Shown in pieces: positions 22,001 to 31,155 of a stretch of 64,000 bases of DNA. The translations under genes were made by a program, and so were the position numbers. The number at the start of each line of letters is the position of its first letter. Position 1 is the first letter of the stretch. The DNA comes from Stictocephala bisonia (Eukaryota > Arthropoda > Insecta > Hemiptera > Membracidae): assembly GCA_035578905.1 (NCBI GenBank), contig JAQJVL010000323.1, positions 806,001 through 870,000 on the forward strand, written 5' to 3'. The notes under the pieces were generated by a model. That model did not search any database and was not told where the DNA came from. It worked only from the letters and a program-made list of their open reading frames with translations.

Positions 22001-25000
22001 CTTACATTTTTTTACAGAAAGAAATACAATTCATTTGGGATCTAATGTATGATTGATATTTCCTAAATAATTCAAAGTAATTGCAACTATTATTTGTAAA
22101 TAGGGAAACTACAATAACTATTTTTTAGTATATTATCTTCTCTAAAATGGTTGAAAACATTAAATTTGTTATATAAATGATTATTCCTACATCTTGCACA
22201 GGAGATGACGTTCCAGAAGTGATTTTACTTATAAAAAATAAATAAATACCTATATACTGTGTACTGGGGAGAATTTAATTTCTCTTCTTTATGTTCTAGG
22301 CCTAATATAGAATGAAATGTTTATTTTATAAATACCCTTTTATAAGGGCTGCAGCTGTGGGCTTGAACTTTATTTCAACAAGTAAAATACTGACCATCAT
22401 CTCAGTTTGGGATGGGAAATATCAACTTTGGACTCCTCAGTCCGAAACTCAAACCACTGAGCCACCACAGAGTCTTGGCAAGCCAGTGGCCAAGTTGATT
22501 AAGGCGTCAGGACTCAAGCCTGAGTTAGAGATAGCACAGGTTCGAATTCAGACTGAACTGGATGTATTTATCAGTAATCTTCGCCTTGTACTATATTGGT
22601 TCACCCCCTTACTATCTCAGAATAAGTTCCTCAAACAGATTAATAGTTTATGGGGAATGGGCAGAGTAAGGTTAAAAAGGAGTTTAAAAAAAGAAAAAAA
22701 TTTTATTTTGGAGCAATTTCATAGTTACTATTATTATAATTACCTTTTGACACTGCAGGGTTTTCTGCAATCAAATGCACTTTTCGCCACTAGTGTGGCA
22801 TCCTCAATGATACTAAAAACTAAGTAATATTTATTTACACTATATACAGTTTGTATATCGACACTGCACTACACTATGGACCGATGCGGCTTGATCTGGT
22901 TTTTCACTACTTCCTCCACATGTTGTTGGTTTCGAACTGTTAAGTGAGGTGGAGGTTGGTTGGTGCTGGGAAGGCGGGTGAATTTCATAGAAAGGTGTGT
23001 GTGTGGGAGTGGGTCACTTTGTTTTGAAGAAAGAGAGAGTTTATAGTGTAAATAAATATTACTTAGTTTGTAGTATCACTGATGATGCCACACTAGTGAC
23101 GAAATGTGCATCTGATTGCAGAAAATCCCGCAGTATCAAAAGGCATCACCAAAAGGTAATTATACTAATAAAATTAGGTCCTGCTCTGGCAAAAGAACTA
23201 ATACAACTTCATAATTACGTTGCTTTTTAAAATTATCTCATGACAAAATAATAAAACTTCTAAATCTCTGCTATTTTTTATTTGACGTAAGTGGAATCCA
23301 GGAATCAAACTTTTTCCTTTACTTTTTAGTTTTGTAGCGAGACTGGATGACCTTAATCTCGATGGCTCAGTTAATGATGGATCAAATCCCGTTGAAGTCC
23401 CGATAGAGGGCAGAAAAAACATCATTGTCCATCCTGGATTTCGACAAGACGCTGTGTTTTCTCACAATCTCGCCATTGTCAAACTGAAGCACAACATTGG
23501 AATAACAGGTAATGGTGATATTTAAGTAACATATCATCGTTCTACACTGAATGAGGTTGTTAGTAGAATTCACTACACGAAACAGCAAAAAATCAATGGT
23601 AGCTATAATTATGAACTCTAATGTTCTCACAGAGTTTATACAGGTCCACCACATTGTATCTTCATTTTGACAGATTAGTTCACAAGAATACCGTAATCCT
23701 ATTAAAGTGATGCTGCCATAAAGGAACTATTAGCGTATACAAAACAATTCATTCTGGATGCTACAATACTTTCATAAAAAAAAGAATTAAAACTATCTGA
23801 TGATTTTTTTTAAGGAACTGTGGAAAGTAACTGCAATGAATGTTTTAAATTCATTCAATAGACTCATATGTGAATATATATGTCTTTTCAATAGTCAGTT
23901 TTTATCCCAAACTTTTTTTCCCCCTTTATACGAAAACAGCTACTTCGTTGAGTAAAACTACTGCAATGACACATCCCTTTTACACGCTATGACACAATCA
24001 CTGTGAGACAGAAGTGAATAGGCAGGAAGTGATATGGAGACTCTCTCACTGTGATAACTAGGTACACGCTGATTGTGAATGGTAAAAACTACAGGCCAAG
24101 ATTTGTCTTTGCAGTTTCTCAACAAGAGTAGACTGTCGTAATGGAACCGATCATGTATGAGATAACCTTAAGGCATCTTGCTGATCTAATGGTTAACACG
24201 TCTGCTTCAAATGCAGATTGCCACGTGTTCAAATCCCGGGAAGTTCAATTAGATTTGTCAAAACATTATTTCTTAACAATGTTTGACTAAAATATAATGA
24301 AACCAATGTTCATATCAATCAATATTTTTTCTTATCTAACCGTAGGTATTACAATAGTTATAATATTATCTTAAAAAATAAGAACATCTCTCTCACATAT
24401 ATATGAAGATAAATTAGGATAAAGTTTCATCTATGATTCAAATCGATGATTCAAAAGCAAAAAAATGTGTTTGGAGAAATGGAATATTACAGAATTACAC
24501 TAAAAAGATTAAAGGGTTTTTTAATCAAATCATAAGCCAAATAGGACCATACAGACCCAAAGTTAATTTATATTCTTTTTGAAAAAATGTTTCATCTACG
24601 AATAATAATATATTTTGTTCATTAACAATTAACTAACAGTCTGGAGACTAATTTAGATGTGAGCTAGTTTCGTTTATGCTTTTTACAATTATTTCGGTTG
24701 CATTATGATTCAATGATCTTAAAATAATGAAACTGTCCATTCAAAGAGTAAATATTTTAAATTAAGTTTTCTATATTCAAGATTATGTAAGACCAATATG
24801 CCTTCCAACACCCGACTTTAAGAAGAGAGTTTTCACTGGAGCATCACTTTACATGGTGAGCTGGGGACAAACTGACGATGACCGTGAAAGCCGACCAGGA
24901 AGGAAGCGTGAGTCTAATTAATTAATAGTATATTTCTGGGTGATTACCCAATGGTAAGGTAGCGTTTCAAATTATTCAGTGGTTTCAAATGTTTCAATGG

Positions 25001-27370
25001 TGATTTTATTGACTTGTAAATCATGCACAGATTATTTTTTTTCTTCATTACTTTATAGATGGTTTACATAGTTAAAAATACCTTTATAATAAAATTTATT
25101 TTAAAAATATTTTAACAATATGGAATGTTTTAATAGTGATTTTACATCTGATTTATAATTCATTTGCGGTTTAAAGTTTGATTCATGATTGAAGCAAAAC
25201 TTTAACATATAAAAAGTGTCACTATAACAAAATCAAATAATTTTAGCTTTAAATATTCTGAAGTTAAATTTTGTTAAGGGCTAGAATCCTTTTACAGTTT
25301 GTAGTAAATTTTTTTCAGATGTTTTAACCCTTAAACGACCTTTTAACAGCTCCTTTACCCTGTAAATGACAAAATTCACAAAATAGATTTATTAATGGAT
25401 TAATTAACTATCTTCAGTTCATGTTGCATACAAAATATATGCTCTAAAATTTGGTATATATGTGTATTTAACCAATATATCCAGACAATTTTCACTTTTT
25501 TGAAATTTTAGTTCTTTTATTTTTATAGGCAAAAAACATACAAAAATGGAATTTTCTCAAAAACGGCTAAAAGATTTTGATTAAATTTTCAGGAAAGACG
25601 TAAATTATAATTTAAAATATTTTAGTAAAAACTGCATGGCTCTAACTTGACTAGTTTTCGAGTTACGGCAAAAAATATATTTGGGAATCAATAAATTAAA
25701 TGATAAATATAATAAAGTACCCTTTTATTCATTTTTATAAAAATATATTACCGGTTTCGGCTCTTAGGCCATCTTCAGATAGTAAATAATATAACTAATT
25801 ATTTATTAGTTTGATGTATTATTTACTAATATATCAATAAATAATATAACTAATTATCAAATAATATAAATAATTTGAGGTTATATTATTTACTATCTGA
25901 AGATGGCCTAAGAGCCGAAACCGGTAATATATTTTTATAAAAATGAATAAAAGGGTACTTTATTATATTTATCATTTAATTTATTAAAATAGTAGCCCTA
26001 ACGTGAACTAGTTTATACATTGGGAATGAAATTGGTAATTTTTAGTTTTGATTTTTTAGTGTTTAATATAGGGGAAAGTTTGTGCCAATTCTTTGGAACC
26101 ATTTACTTATGAATATAATTAAATTTGTACTCACATTGGCTTGTAATTAAAATCAATGTATAATACTTTTCAGCACGCTTCGACCCAGTTTTGCATGAAA
26201 TAAATGCCAGGGTCATTGATCACGGAGTGTGTAACCACAACTACGGATTTTACCAGCAGAGCGACACGCCAATAATCATCAGTGACAAGATGATTTGTGC
26301 ACAGGTGGAAATCAACAGAAGCTGCCAGGTGAATTTTAATGGATAGAATGGATCTAATTATTCAGGTTTATATAAACAGAAGTTAAGTGAAAGATAGATT
26401 CAAAGTAAAGCCCATCCATTTTGTTATCTAAATATCTGCTCATAGAATCTTATAAACATAATTCTAAAATATTTGATTGATTGCTGATGACCAATTTTGG
26501 GTCAAACTATTTATACTATAATACGATGCTTGAGCGTAGAGCGTAACCTGTGAATAATTGTGGTTTAACTTTAGGTGTTCATCTGTACACTTTTACAACT
26601 GTCCGGCAATTTAAATTAAAAAAGTCAGTAAAAACAACAAAAGTTCAGGATTGCTGTGACATATTTAGTAGCAATATTCAAGGTTAGATTATAGTTTCCT
26701 TCAGTCAAGATCTAGATGGCAGTGTGGATTACTTTTCCTTTGAATGACATTATATATATGAAGTATATGAGGAAATGCCTTCTTGACTAGTTTATTGTAA
26801 TCCATACAGGATATCAGTTATTTTATAATCCTGGTGAGACTTTGTAGCTTGTAAAGTAATCAATCATAATATTGCCTTCTGCTGAACTTAGCAAACTTAA
26901 AATAACACGTTGCAGTAGTGAACAAATAAGAGAAACTACACCTAATACAAAATGTCAGTGCCAGTGGCACTTTCTTCTTAGGTGAGTAGACTGAGGTAGC
27001 TTCAGCTGGGCAATGGTGAGGGGTGGCAGGGGTTTATCCTCAGGGTAACACTCAGGTTTTAATGATTTTTTTTCACAGTTTGTATATATGCACTGCAAGG
27101 AGCTAGTGGACTTCTCAGGTAAGTTTGCTGATACTCTCTCTCGTAATATACTAATTCCTAGCCTAGTGCCCTTTAACCTAACCTATAATGAATATTTGTT
27201 ATTTTCAGGGAGATGCAGGGAGTCCACTGGTATTACACTACAAAGAAAACTATTATTTATTAGGCATAGTTGCCACAAAATATGGTTGCTTTGATAGCGA
27301 GATGTTCCCGAGGGTGTTCACAAAAATATCCGAGTATATGGACTGGATTATCAGCACCCTAACACCCTAA
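9780..27370 (+). CDS. catalytically dead CCP/serine-protease homolog, modular serine protease (ModSP) type, 5' incomplete
   Basis: Seven exons (9780-10036, 18595-18702, 20206-20353, 23330-23508, 24782-24907, 26174-26328, 27209-27370) join in phase into a 377-residue partial protein: a six-cysteine CCP/sushi domain, a linker with CGKP, then a complete S1 fold. The order CCP then protease, the extra CCP cysteine pair, and WPWMV and RPICLP are as in insect modular serine proteases, apical enzymes of the Toll/prophenoloxidase cascades. The triad is lost: TAANC replaces TAAHC, SHNLAIVKL replaces the D.AL motif, and GDAGSP replaces GDSGGP. S1 position 189 is Arg. Disulfide cysteines are kept (CGKP/PICLP, FCAG/AANC, VCNH/MICA, SCQG/YGCF), so the fold should hold. 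Inference: a secreted regulator or decoy without protease activity. Signal peptide and any LDLa exons are not seen. AATAAA lies at 27598. Confidence 0.88.
10037..10990. other. intron 1 start, repeat-like AT-rich sequence
   Basis: Contains a segment at about 10600-10740 (CACTCACTCACTCAACAAAC, then ACTCCAGAACCACTAAACGG and TTTTGCACACAGG) of the kind that recurs in dispersed arthropod repeats, and a GC-richer patch at 10790-10920 that may be the 5' UTR of the adjoining LINE. No exon for a further domain between CCP and protease was found. Confidence 0.35.
11329..12853 (+). pseudogene. CR1-like LINE ORF1 (PHD finger plus coiled coil), frameshifted
   Basis: ATG at 11329. Residues 1-60 form a zinc finger: CGSC, CTGPCNMWYHAGC, then WKCSTC, matching a C4HC3 PHD pattern. 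Residues about 115-215 are a long charged heptad-type coiled coil, suited to ORF1p multimers. The first frame ends at 11992, but coding clearly continues in another frame (QETQKLKLPTYKSN) after loss of one A in the A6 run at 11960-11965. A second shift at about 12057-12072 leads into the frame open to the TAA at 12851-12853. The C-terminal part is basic and holds two near-identical repeats (GGDCQTPTEKQKI) plus a third diverged one. Role: RNA-binding chaperone of the element, inferred from ORF1 families. Confidence 0.75.
12844..15773 (+). pseudogene. CR1-like LINE ORF2: endonuclease and reverse transcriptase, one frameshift
   Basis: The frame is open before the first ATG (12901) and overlaps the ORF1 stop. 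The conserved endonuclease Asn (FHQN) lies upstream of that ATG, so the true start is earlier. Endonuclease motifs in order: ITEHGL, GGVAILV, IGIYRP, MGDINVD, TSIDMV and SDH, so all catalytic positions are present. Reverse transcriptase: AGFDDI, YPKFKKGD, NYRPISLLP, then (after loss of one base near 14478-14480) HGFIAGKST, LDFTKAFD, GVPQGSVLGP and the active-site FADD at 14880-14891, followed by KYLGVIVD and the C-terminal YNTR...HRL..FE segment. Stop at 15771. The host intron supplies no function; this is a once-active element with a single disabling indel in ORF2. Confidence 0.85.
15965..16405. repeat. 36-bp inverted minisatellite, locus 2
   Basis: Forward units at 15965-16171 with CATA starts at 15971, 16007, 16043, 16079 and 16115 (exact 36-bp period). 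After a short spacer (GCAAGATCAATAC) inverted units run 16182-16400. One large potential hairpin of about six units per arm. Several overlapping frames on both strands are open as an artefact of the 36-bp period. Confidence 0.95.
16495..16558. repeat. 36-bp minisatellite satellite block near locus 2
   Basis: Almost two inverted-orientation units (CCACTGTACGTCTATGGGCG twice, 36 bp apart), 90 bp beyond the main array and separated from it by unrelated AT-rich DNA. Confidence 0.85.
16559..18594. other. remainder of intron 1, no gene seen
   Basis: AT-rich. A GC-richer patch at about 17130-17285 shares CCCAGTGGCCCTTAAAGTTT-like sequence with 15870-15895, so both are probably pieces of one dispersed repeat. 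The open frame there (17096-17284) is not judged a gene. Ends in a good acceptor before 18595. Confidence 0.35.
18595..18702 (+). CDS. SPH gene exon: linker and activation region
   Basis: Acceptor TTTTTTTAG at 18594 and donor GTGTGT at 18703. It encodes ESSYSSRF...NVCGKPARNV...RTRRAIIDGRISKR. CGKP carries the cysteine that links pro-region to protease domain. IIDG stands where the mature protease N terminus (IVGG) normally begins. The residue just before it is Ala, with Arg-Arg one step upstream, so this is not a standard Arg-Ile activation bond. Confidence 0.85.
18703..20205. other. SPH intron 2, no element recognised
   Basis: AT-rich. The short opposed open frames at 19182-19403 lie over each other and carry no conserved motif. 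Ends with AACAG acceptor at 20205. Confidence 0.4.
20206..20353 (+). CDS. SPH gene exon: histidine-loop exon, His replaced by Asn
   Basis: Acceptor AACAG before 20206 and donor GTATGT at 20354. It encodes GAWPWMVVFGYNK...IHWFCAGALLTTRHVLTAANCVDPYRRRPK. WPWMV and FCAGALL are standard S1 landmarks; the catalytic His of TAAHC reads AAC (Asn). Both cysteines of the His-loop disulfide are kept. Confidence 0.9.
20897..21125 (+). mobile_element. tRNA-derived SINE, copy 1
   Basis: Starts with a tRNA-like head (GGCTGAGGGTCTAAAGCGTC as box A region, box B AGTTCGAATCTTGG), followed by a body shared with 22465-22705: CACCTTGTACTGTACTGG, CCCCCTTACTATGTCTGATA, AAGTTCCTCGCACA, TATGGGGAAAGAGGAGAATC. Ends in a short A/T-rich tail. 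The pair defines a SINE family. Confidence 0.7.
21305..21810 (+). repeat. dispersed repeat family R1, copy 1
   Basis: Shares GGTTCCAAAGAATTGGCACA, TTCCCAAATATGTTTTTTTC, ACTAGTCAAGTTAGAGACAT and GTTTTTACTAAAATATTTTA with inverted copies at 25470-25689 plus 25986-26100, and with the window end at 63810-64000. Non-coding; contains a purine-rich ACACACAGAAAGACGGACAG segment. Probably a non-autonomous element. Confidence 0.75.
22465..22705 (+). mobile_element. tRNA-derived SINE, copy 2 (better preserved head)
   Basis: Box A region TGGCCAAGTTGATTAAGGCG, an anticodon-arm-like CAGGACTCAAGCCTG with CAA at the anticodon position, a long variable-arm-like stretch, then box B GGTTCGAATTC. This layout fits descent from tRNA-Leu(CAA). 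The body matches copy 1 at 20897-21125. The 171-codon open frame over this region (22312-22827) is incidental. Confidence 0.75.
22706..23329. other. rest of SPH intron 3, no gene seen
   Basis: Includes an imperfect inverted segment: TTTTCTGCAATCAAATGCAC at 22751 against GTGCATCTGATTGCAGAAAA at 23106, a likely foldback element of about 380 bp with CACTAGTGTGGCATC and GATGCCACACTAGTG arms. No coding exon seen before the acceptor at 23329. Confidence 0.45.
23330..23508 (+). CDS. SPH gene exon: aspartate-loop exon, Asp replaced by Asn
   Basis: Acceptor CTTTTTAG at 23329 and donor GTAATG at 23509. It encodes FVARLDDLNLDGS...NIIVHPGFRQDAVFSHNLAIVKLKHNIGIT. VHPGF and LAIVKL are S1 landmarks; the catalytic Asp that precedes the (I/L)A(L/I) segment is Asn (AAT). 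Confidence 0.9.
23509..24781. other. SPH intron 4 with a tRNA-like relic
   Basis: AT-rich. At 24182-24240 a tRNA-like segment has box A-like CTAATGGTTAACACGTC and box B-like GTTCAAATCCC; it is probably a SINE head or tRNA pseudogene and not a working tRNA. Nothing else recognised. Confidence 0.4.
24782..24907 (+). CDS. SPH gene exon: RPICLP exon
   Basis: Acceptor TTCAAG at 24781 and donor GTGAGT at 24908. It encodes DYVRPICLPTPDF...FTGASLYMVSWGQTDDDRESRPGRK. The cysteine of PICLP pairs with CGKP in this family; SWGQTD corresponds to the usual GWG segment of S1 proteases. Confidence 0.9.
25470..25689 (-). repeat. dispersed repeat family R1, copy 2 (first part)
   Basis: Reverse-complement match to 21305-21810 (AAAACTGCATGGCTCTAACT, GACTAGTTTTCGAG, ATATATTTGGGAATCA). 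The copy is cut at 25689 by the palindrome and resumes at 25986. Confidence 0.7.
25690..25985. mobile_element. perfect 106-bp-armed palindrome with hammerhead-ribozyme-like cores (Penelope-like relic?)
   Basis: Arms 25690-25795 and 25880-25985 are exact reverse complements, with an 84-bp AT-rich spacer. The right arm on the + strand holds CTGAAGA (25897-25903), a 3-bp GGC/GCC stem II with a 6-nt loop, GAAA (25917-25920), the self-complementary ACCGGT and a following A. That matches the minimal hammerhead layout CUGANGA / stem II / GAAA / short stem III / UH as known from Penelope-like retroelements, except for an unpaired U at the base of stem II. The left arm carries the same core on the - strand. 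The palindrome interrupts repeat R1. Confidence 0.65.
25986..26100 (-). repeat. dispersed repeat family R1, copy 2 (second part)
   Basis: Continuation of the interrupted inverted copy, ending in GGAAAGTTTGTGCCAATTCT and TTGGAACCATTTA, the complement of the 21320 start of copy 1. Confidence 0.65.
26174..26328 (+). CDS. SPH gene exon: 170-190 region
   Basis: Acceptor TTTTCAG at 26173 and donor GTGAAT at 26329. It encodes RFDPVLHEINARVIDHGVCNHNYGFYQQ...IISDKMICAQVEINRSCQ. VCN and MICA are the paired cysteines of the 168-182 loop. The residue six before the nucleophile position (the S1-pocket 189 site) is Arg, not the Asp of trypsins. Confidence 0.9.
26329..27208. other. SPH intron 6, no gene seen
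   Basis: AT-rich, no recognised element. Ends in TTATTTTCAG at 27208. Confidence 0.4.
27209..27370 (+). CDS. SPH gene terminal exon: GDAGSP, nucleophile lost
   Basis: Starts directly at GGA GAT GCA (GDA) after the acceptor at 27208. It encodes GDAGSPLVLHYKENYYLLGIVATKYGC...MFPRVFTKISEYMDWI and stops at TAA 27368-27370. GDSGGP has become GDAGSP, removing the nucleophile and changing the second oxyanion-loop Gly. LLGIVA, the Cys, PRVFTKIS and the terminal W(I/M)xW-like helix are normal S1 C-terminal features. Confidence 0.92.
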   Translation, partial: GDAGSPLVLHYKENYYLLGIVATKYGCFDSEMFPRVFTKISEYMDWIISTLTP

Positions 27371-27597
27371 AGTGTTTCAGAATCAAAACTGTTATGTGAT
27401 ATAAATGTTTAGGTACTGTATACTATAAATCGTTTTGGAATATGTATCTTAAACTTCATATGTTTCATCTTCATTCATTGTATTTTCATGTAAATAATTT
27501 AATTTTCCTCGGCAAACATTGATGTAACAATTATTAACTTAAATTGCAATACATGTTAAATTTTGTTTTTGTTACTAAAGGATTTACAGAACTGTTT

Positions 27598-27603
27598 AAT
27601 AAA
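27598..27603 (+). terminator. poly(A) signal AATAAA of the SPH gene
   Basis: AATAAA 228 bp after the stop codon, followed by T-rich sequence. It is the only consensus signal in the first 250 bp of the 3' UTR. Confidence 0.7.
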
Positions 27604-27870
27604 GTAAACTTGATTCATCATAGCATTCTTGGCATTTGCAGTTATGTGTTTTACATTTAGAAAACTTAAAAACCCCTCATTAAGTATAACATTTTAAAAT
27701 ACCCCAAAAGTTCTCTGGCTATTTTTAAGTTTTCTAAATGCTGTAATATTGTTCTTTTTAAAAATCAGAAACAATATTGGAACAACATTCAGTACTCTAA
27801 TGTACAGAAGTGCATAAGCGCACTTATATGTTGGTTGAATAAGTGAGGTAAATTGAATAAGAAATCTTAA

Positions 27871-28440
27871 TTGGGGCCGTTTCCCTTAAATCGAAAAACA
27901 CGGGTTTCTATTTCAACAACTCAGTCCATATAATAATCGTATTAACACTTGAAGTGTCACTTTCAGGTAAAAGACTTATTTTCTAGTGGATCATAAAGTG
28001 GTTGTTGTAAAAAATTGAGCATTTTTATACTTATCCCATAGTTAAATAAGTAACGATTTAAATGTTTATCTTTATGATTTTACATGAAAAATTGTATATC
28101 AACTAGAATGGATCTTTAATAATATTACAGTGTTCACTATAACCCTTGATTATGTACACCTACAATAGATAAACCATCTAATAGGAATATTTGTGGCAGT
28201 TTTTTTTTAGTTAGTGAGGGCCGCAACCACAGCTGGTTTAAACTACGTTACATTTACATGGGACTACACTAGCGCTCCACAGTACAGTCCCAAAAACAGC
28301 TGATATTTTGAGACTCAAAATGTAATATTGGATGGAAAATCTATTTGTGAATAAAATCAATGCTATAATTCATTGCAATAATAATAAAAAAGTACAGCTG
28401 AAAATAGAAAAGCGTGTTTTGGCCGCTGACGGTAAAATTG
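27871..28440. mobile_element. foldback/MITE family F1, copy 1
   Basis: Left end GGGGCCGTTTCCCTTAAATC with CTATTTCAAC and ACTTGAAGTGTCAC. Inverted elements at the right end: AAAATAGAAAAGCGTGTTTT and GGCCGCTGACGG. A central CTAGTGGATC / CAACTAGAATGGATC pair also folds. Left flank ends in TTAATT. Homologous copies at 43441-43857, 50505-50830 and 59990-60780. Non-coding. Confidence 0.6.
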
Positions 28441-31155
28441 CATTCAAAACTAAGACTGCAACAAATTAAAAACTTATACATATATTCAAACATGCATTAT
28501 GACATTATTAATAAGCATCTTAGACAATCATGTCCAGGCTTCAATACAAACTATTCCATTTTAAGACAAAGTCAGTTAGATCCAATGATGCTTTGTTACC
28601 CATCATGAACCTTTAAGGCATGAAATCCATTACTTAATCATACCAGTCATTTGAAAATAAAATTATTCTTAATTGAACTCCAAAATGAACACTTAAAATT
28701 GATTTAAAAAATTCTTATTAGAAAAGTTAATACTCTATTGTAATAAAAATAAATGAATTAAAGATAATTAACACCTTATCTACTAAATATTTACAAATAT
28801 AACATGTGCGTTCATTTTCAAGCATTGTTACACATTAAGTACATTAATAATAAAATTGTAATCACTGTAAGTTCTTATGCTGTGATATAAACTGGTTTAA
28901 AACACTTTGTTGTTGTTTTTTTAATACCTTAGGCCACTTCTTAGCCATTCTGAGTTGTTTCTTACCTTCTGGTATCAACTAATGCAATGTTCTGAATCAG
29001 AACACAGTTTAGTAGGAAATATATGAAATTAAAAAATTTTTTAAACATATTATCTCTTTAGGTGCTTTCACTGATAAGCACAGAGAGGATTATTGTATCA
29101 ATGTTTAACATTAACAAACCTGGTAGATCAGTGTGAGTATGGGGTAAATAGCTTATATGAATATACAATTTGCGCAACTCGGTAAACATTCTTTAACTTT
29201 GGATATGATTATTTCCTCAGTGTTAGGTTAAATGTAAAGGCTTCTATCATTATTTGTCGAATATATGTGGATTGACGTAGTACCCCGTAGCTGAGATTAC
29301 AAATACAACAAGTTGTGTTTTCCCAAGCTGTCGATTTTTTTAAAGATTTATAGTATGATGTTTGGGTCACATTTTAGGCTGACTGTGTGTTGAGACTGTT
29401 TTTGTCTTTTGGATATAAGAAGTGGTTTTTAAGCTTTTATTGTAAACATAACACTAAATGTCAATTTTGTAATTGTAATCTCCTTTGACATATAAATGTA
29501 AGATCAGTTATGATAGAGTGGCTAAGGAGGTGGCTTGCCACGCAGCTGGTCAGGGTTCAATTTTTTTGGTTCGGAGGTCATGTTAAGCTGATTGCTTAAC
29601 AAGCCTATAAAACAAAAATAGGTTCATCTAACATCTAAAAACGCGAGGGGAACTGTGTCTTAATTGGGCATCTCTCCCCACTAAAATCCATGTGAAATTA
29701 ATATTTGTTATTTAATATAATAATAAAAATGTCTTATGCCAGTTGGGAGTGTCATTTCTTACAACAGTCCAGAGTCAGCATGTAGTCAGTCTTTTGATGT
29801 CTGAGATCCTCAACAGGATTACATATTAACATGATTAATTACTTTTTCTCTGTCTTAAAAGTATTTTTATTGCTGGAAATGAAATATCCAGAAAAAAATC
29901 GTAACTGGTGAGGTTAAGATTTCAAATTATTCTCTTACACTATTGCTTAGTATTAGCAATGGCAAAGTCTTGGAAGATGAAGAAAAATTATGATCCAAGA
30001 AAGTTTCCTGATGAAATTAGCCGAACATGTAGAGTTTCTCTTAAAAGTATAAGGCAAACAAATGTTTCACTCCTATTAACCAATCAGTAAATAATAAATT
30101 TGTGCTTAAAAAGCTACCGTCTGAGCTCAAGAAGTGTGAATCAGTTTACATTGTATTAGAAGTTTTCATATCACATACATTACCTTGACGTGATATGAAT
30201 TACATAAACTCTAAACCCACTTGAAATGCCATTTCACATCTAATCACATAAGGTTGGCTCTCTTTAATTTCAATGCCCCAAAGAGATACTAAGTACTAAG
30301 TACATCCTGACATGCCTCCTCTCCATTGTCAGAAAATTACACTAAGTTGTTGCTTGCAGATACTGTGAAAGAGAGGAAACCTCAGTCCTAAATTTTATTG
30401 ATTGAAAGTTCTAAATACGCTTCATTATTCAACTGGGTCACTGACGCTGACTACTGGTGACAAGGTTACTAAAATTAACAAACTGCGGGAATCATGGTGC
30501 CTACTAGTCCAACATTCTATAAGGGGCCGGAGTTATAGTCATAGACCTATGTTGTCTAAATGTTTTAATGGATAATCTATTATATTACGTTAAGCACAAT
30601 AAAGGGATCAAAAACTAAACGCGCCTCCATGTTTTCACATTTGCGTTTGTACTGGTGTACTCTTATGTCAAACTTTTAGTAGTGCAAACTTATCTGAATT
30701 TACCATGGAAGAAATACGCTACCTTTATTTCAATCTGATCCGGTATTTTTAAAGCTGTTAACTATGGATTCCATTAAGAACAGTTTACTGACATGAAAGA
30801 AGTCGGGAAATACCACTGTATTATCACAGTACAATATAAACACACAGTTGCAAAGCTCTGCCTTTTAACTTGCCAACCAAGCGATGCTAGTGGCGGTGTA
30901 GGAAACAAACAATTTTATTTAAATATTTACACTCAATTAATTGTATTGCAACATAAGTAAACTACCATGCTATCTAACGGAGAGATGCCGTAGCTCTGCG
31001 AGACGTCCACTAGGATCGCCAGCGTCAAGCAGTTAGAATTTTCTAGTCAGTATCTGGTTGTGAGCGGACCTTATCTCCCTGCTCGCTCGGTTAAGAAGTT
31101 TGTTCCTGCACGTTATTTTAAATTGTATACCTGGTTTTCCTTTAATTAATTAATC
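28441..31155. other. intergenic stretch with a SINE-like head
   Basis: AT-rich, no gene recognised. At 29508-29570 a tRNA-like segment (GAGTGGCTAAGGAGGTGGCT and GGGTTCAATT) begins what may be a SINE running to about 29720. The open frame 29908-30090 has no conserved motif. From about 30950 GC rises into the 5' region of the LINE that follows. Confidence 0.35.

Noticed and set aside
22312..22827. 171-codon open frame
   Set aside because: Covers a tRNA-derived SINE and low-complexity sequence; no domain or splice support.
24182..24240. Functional tRNA gene
   Set aside because: Box A and box B-like motifs are present but the acceptor and T stems do not pair well by eye; more likely a SINE head or pseudogene.
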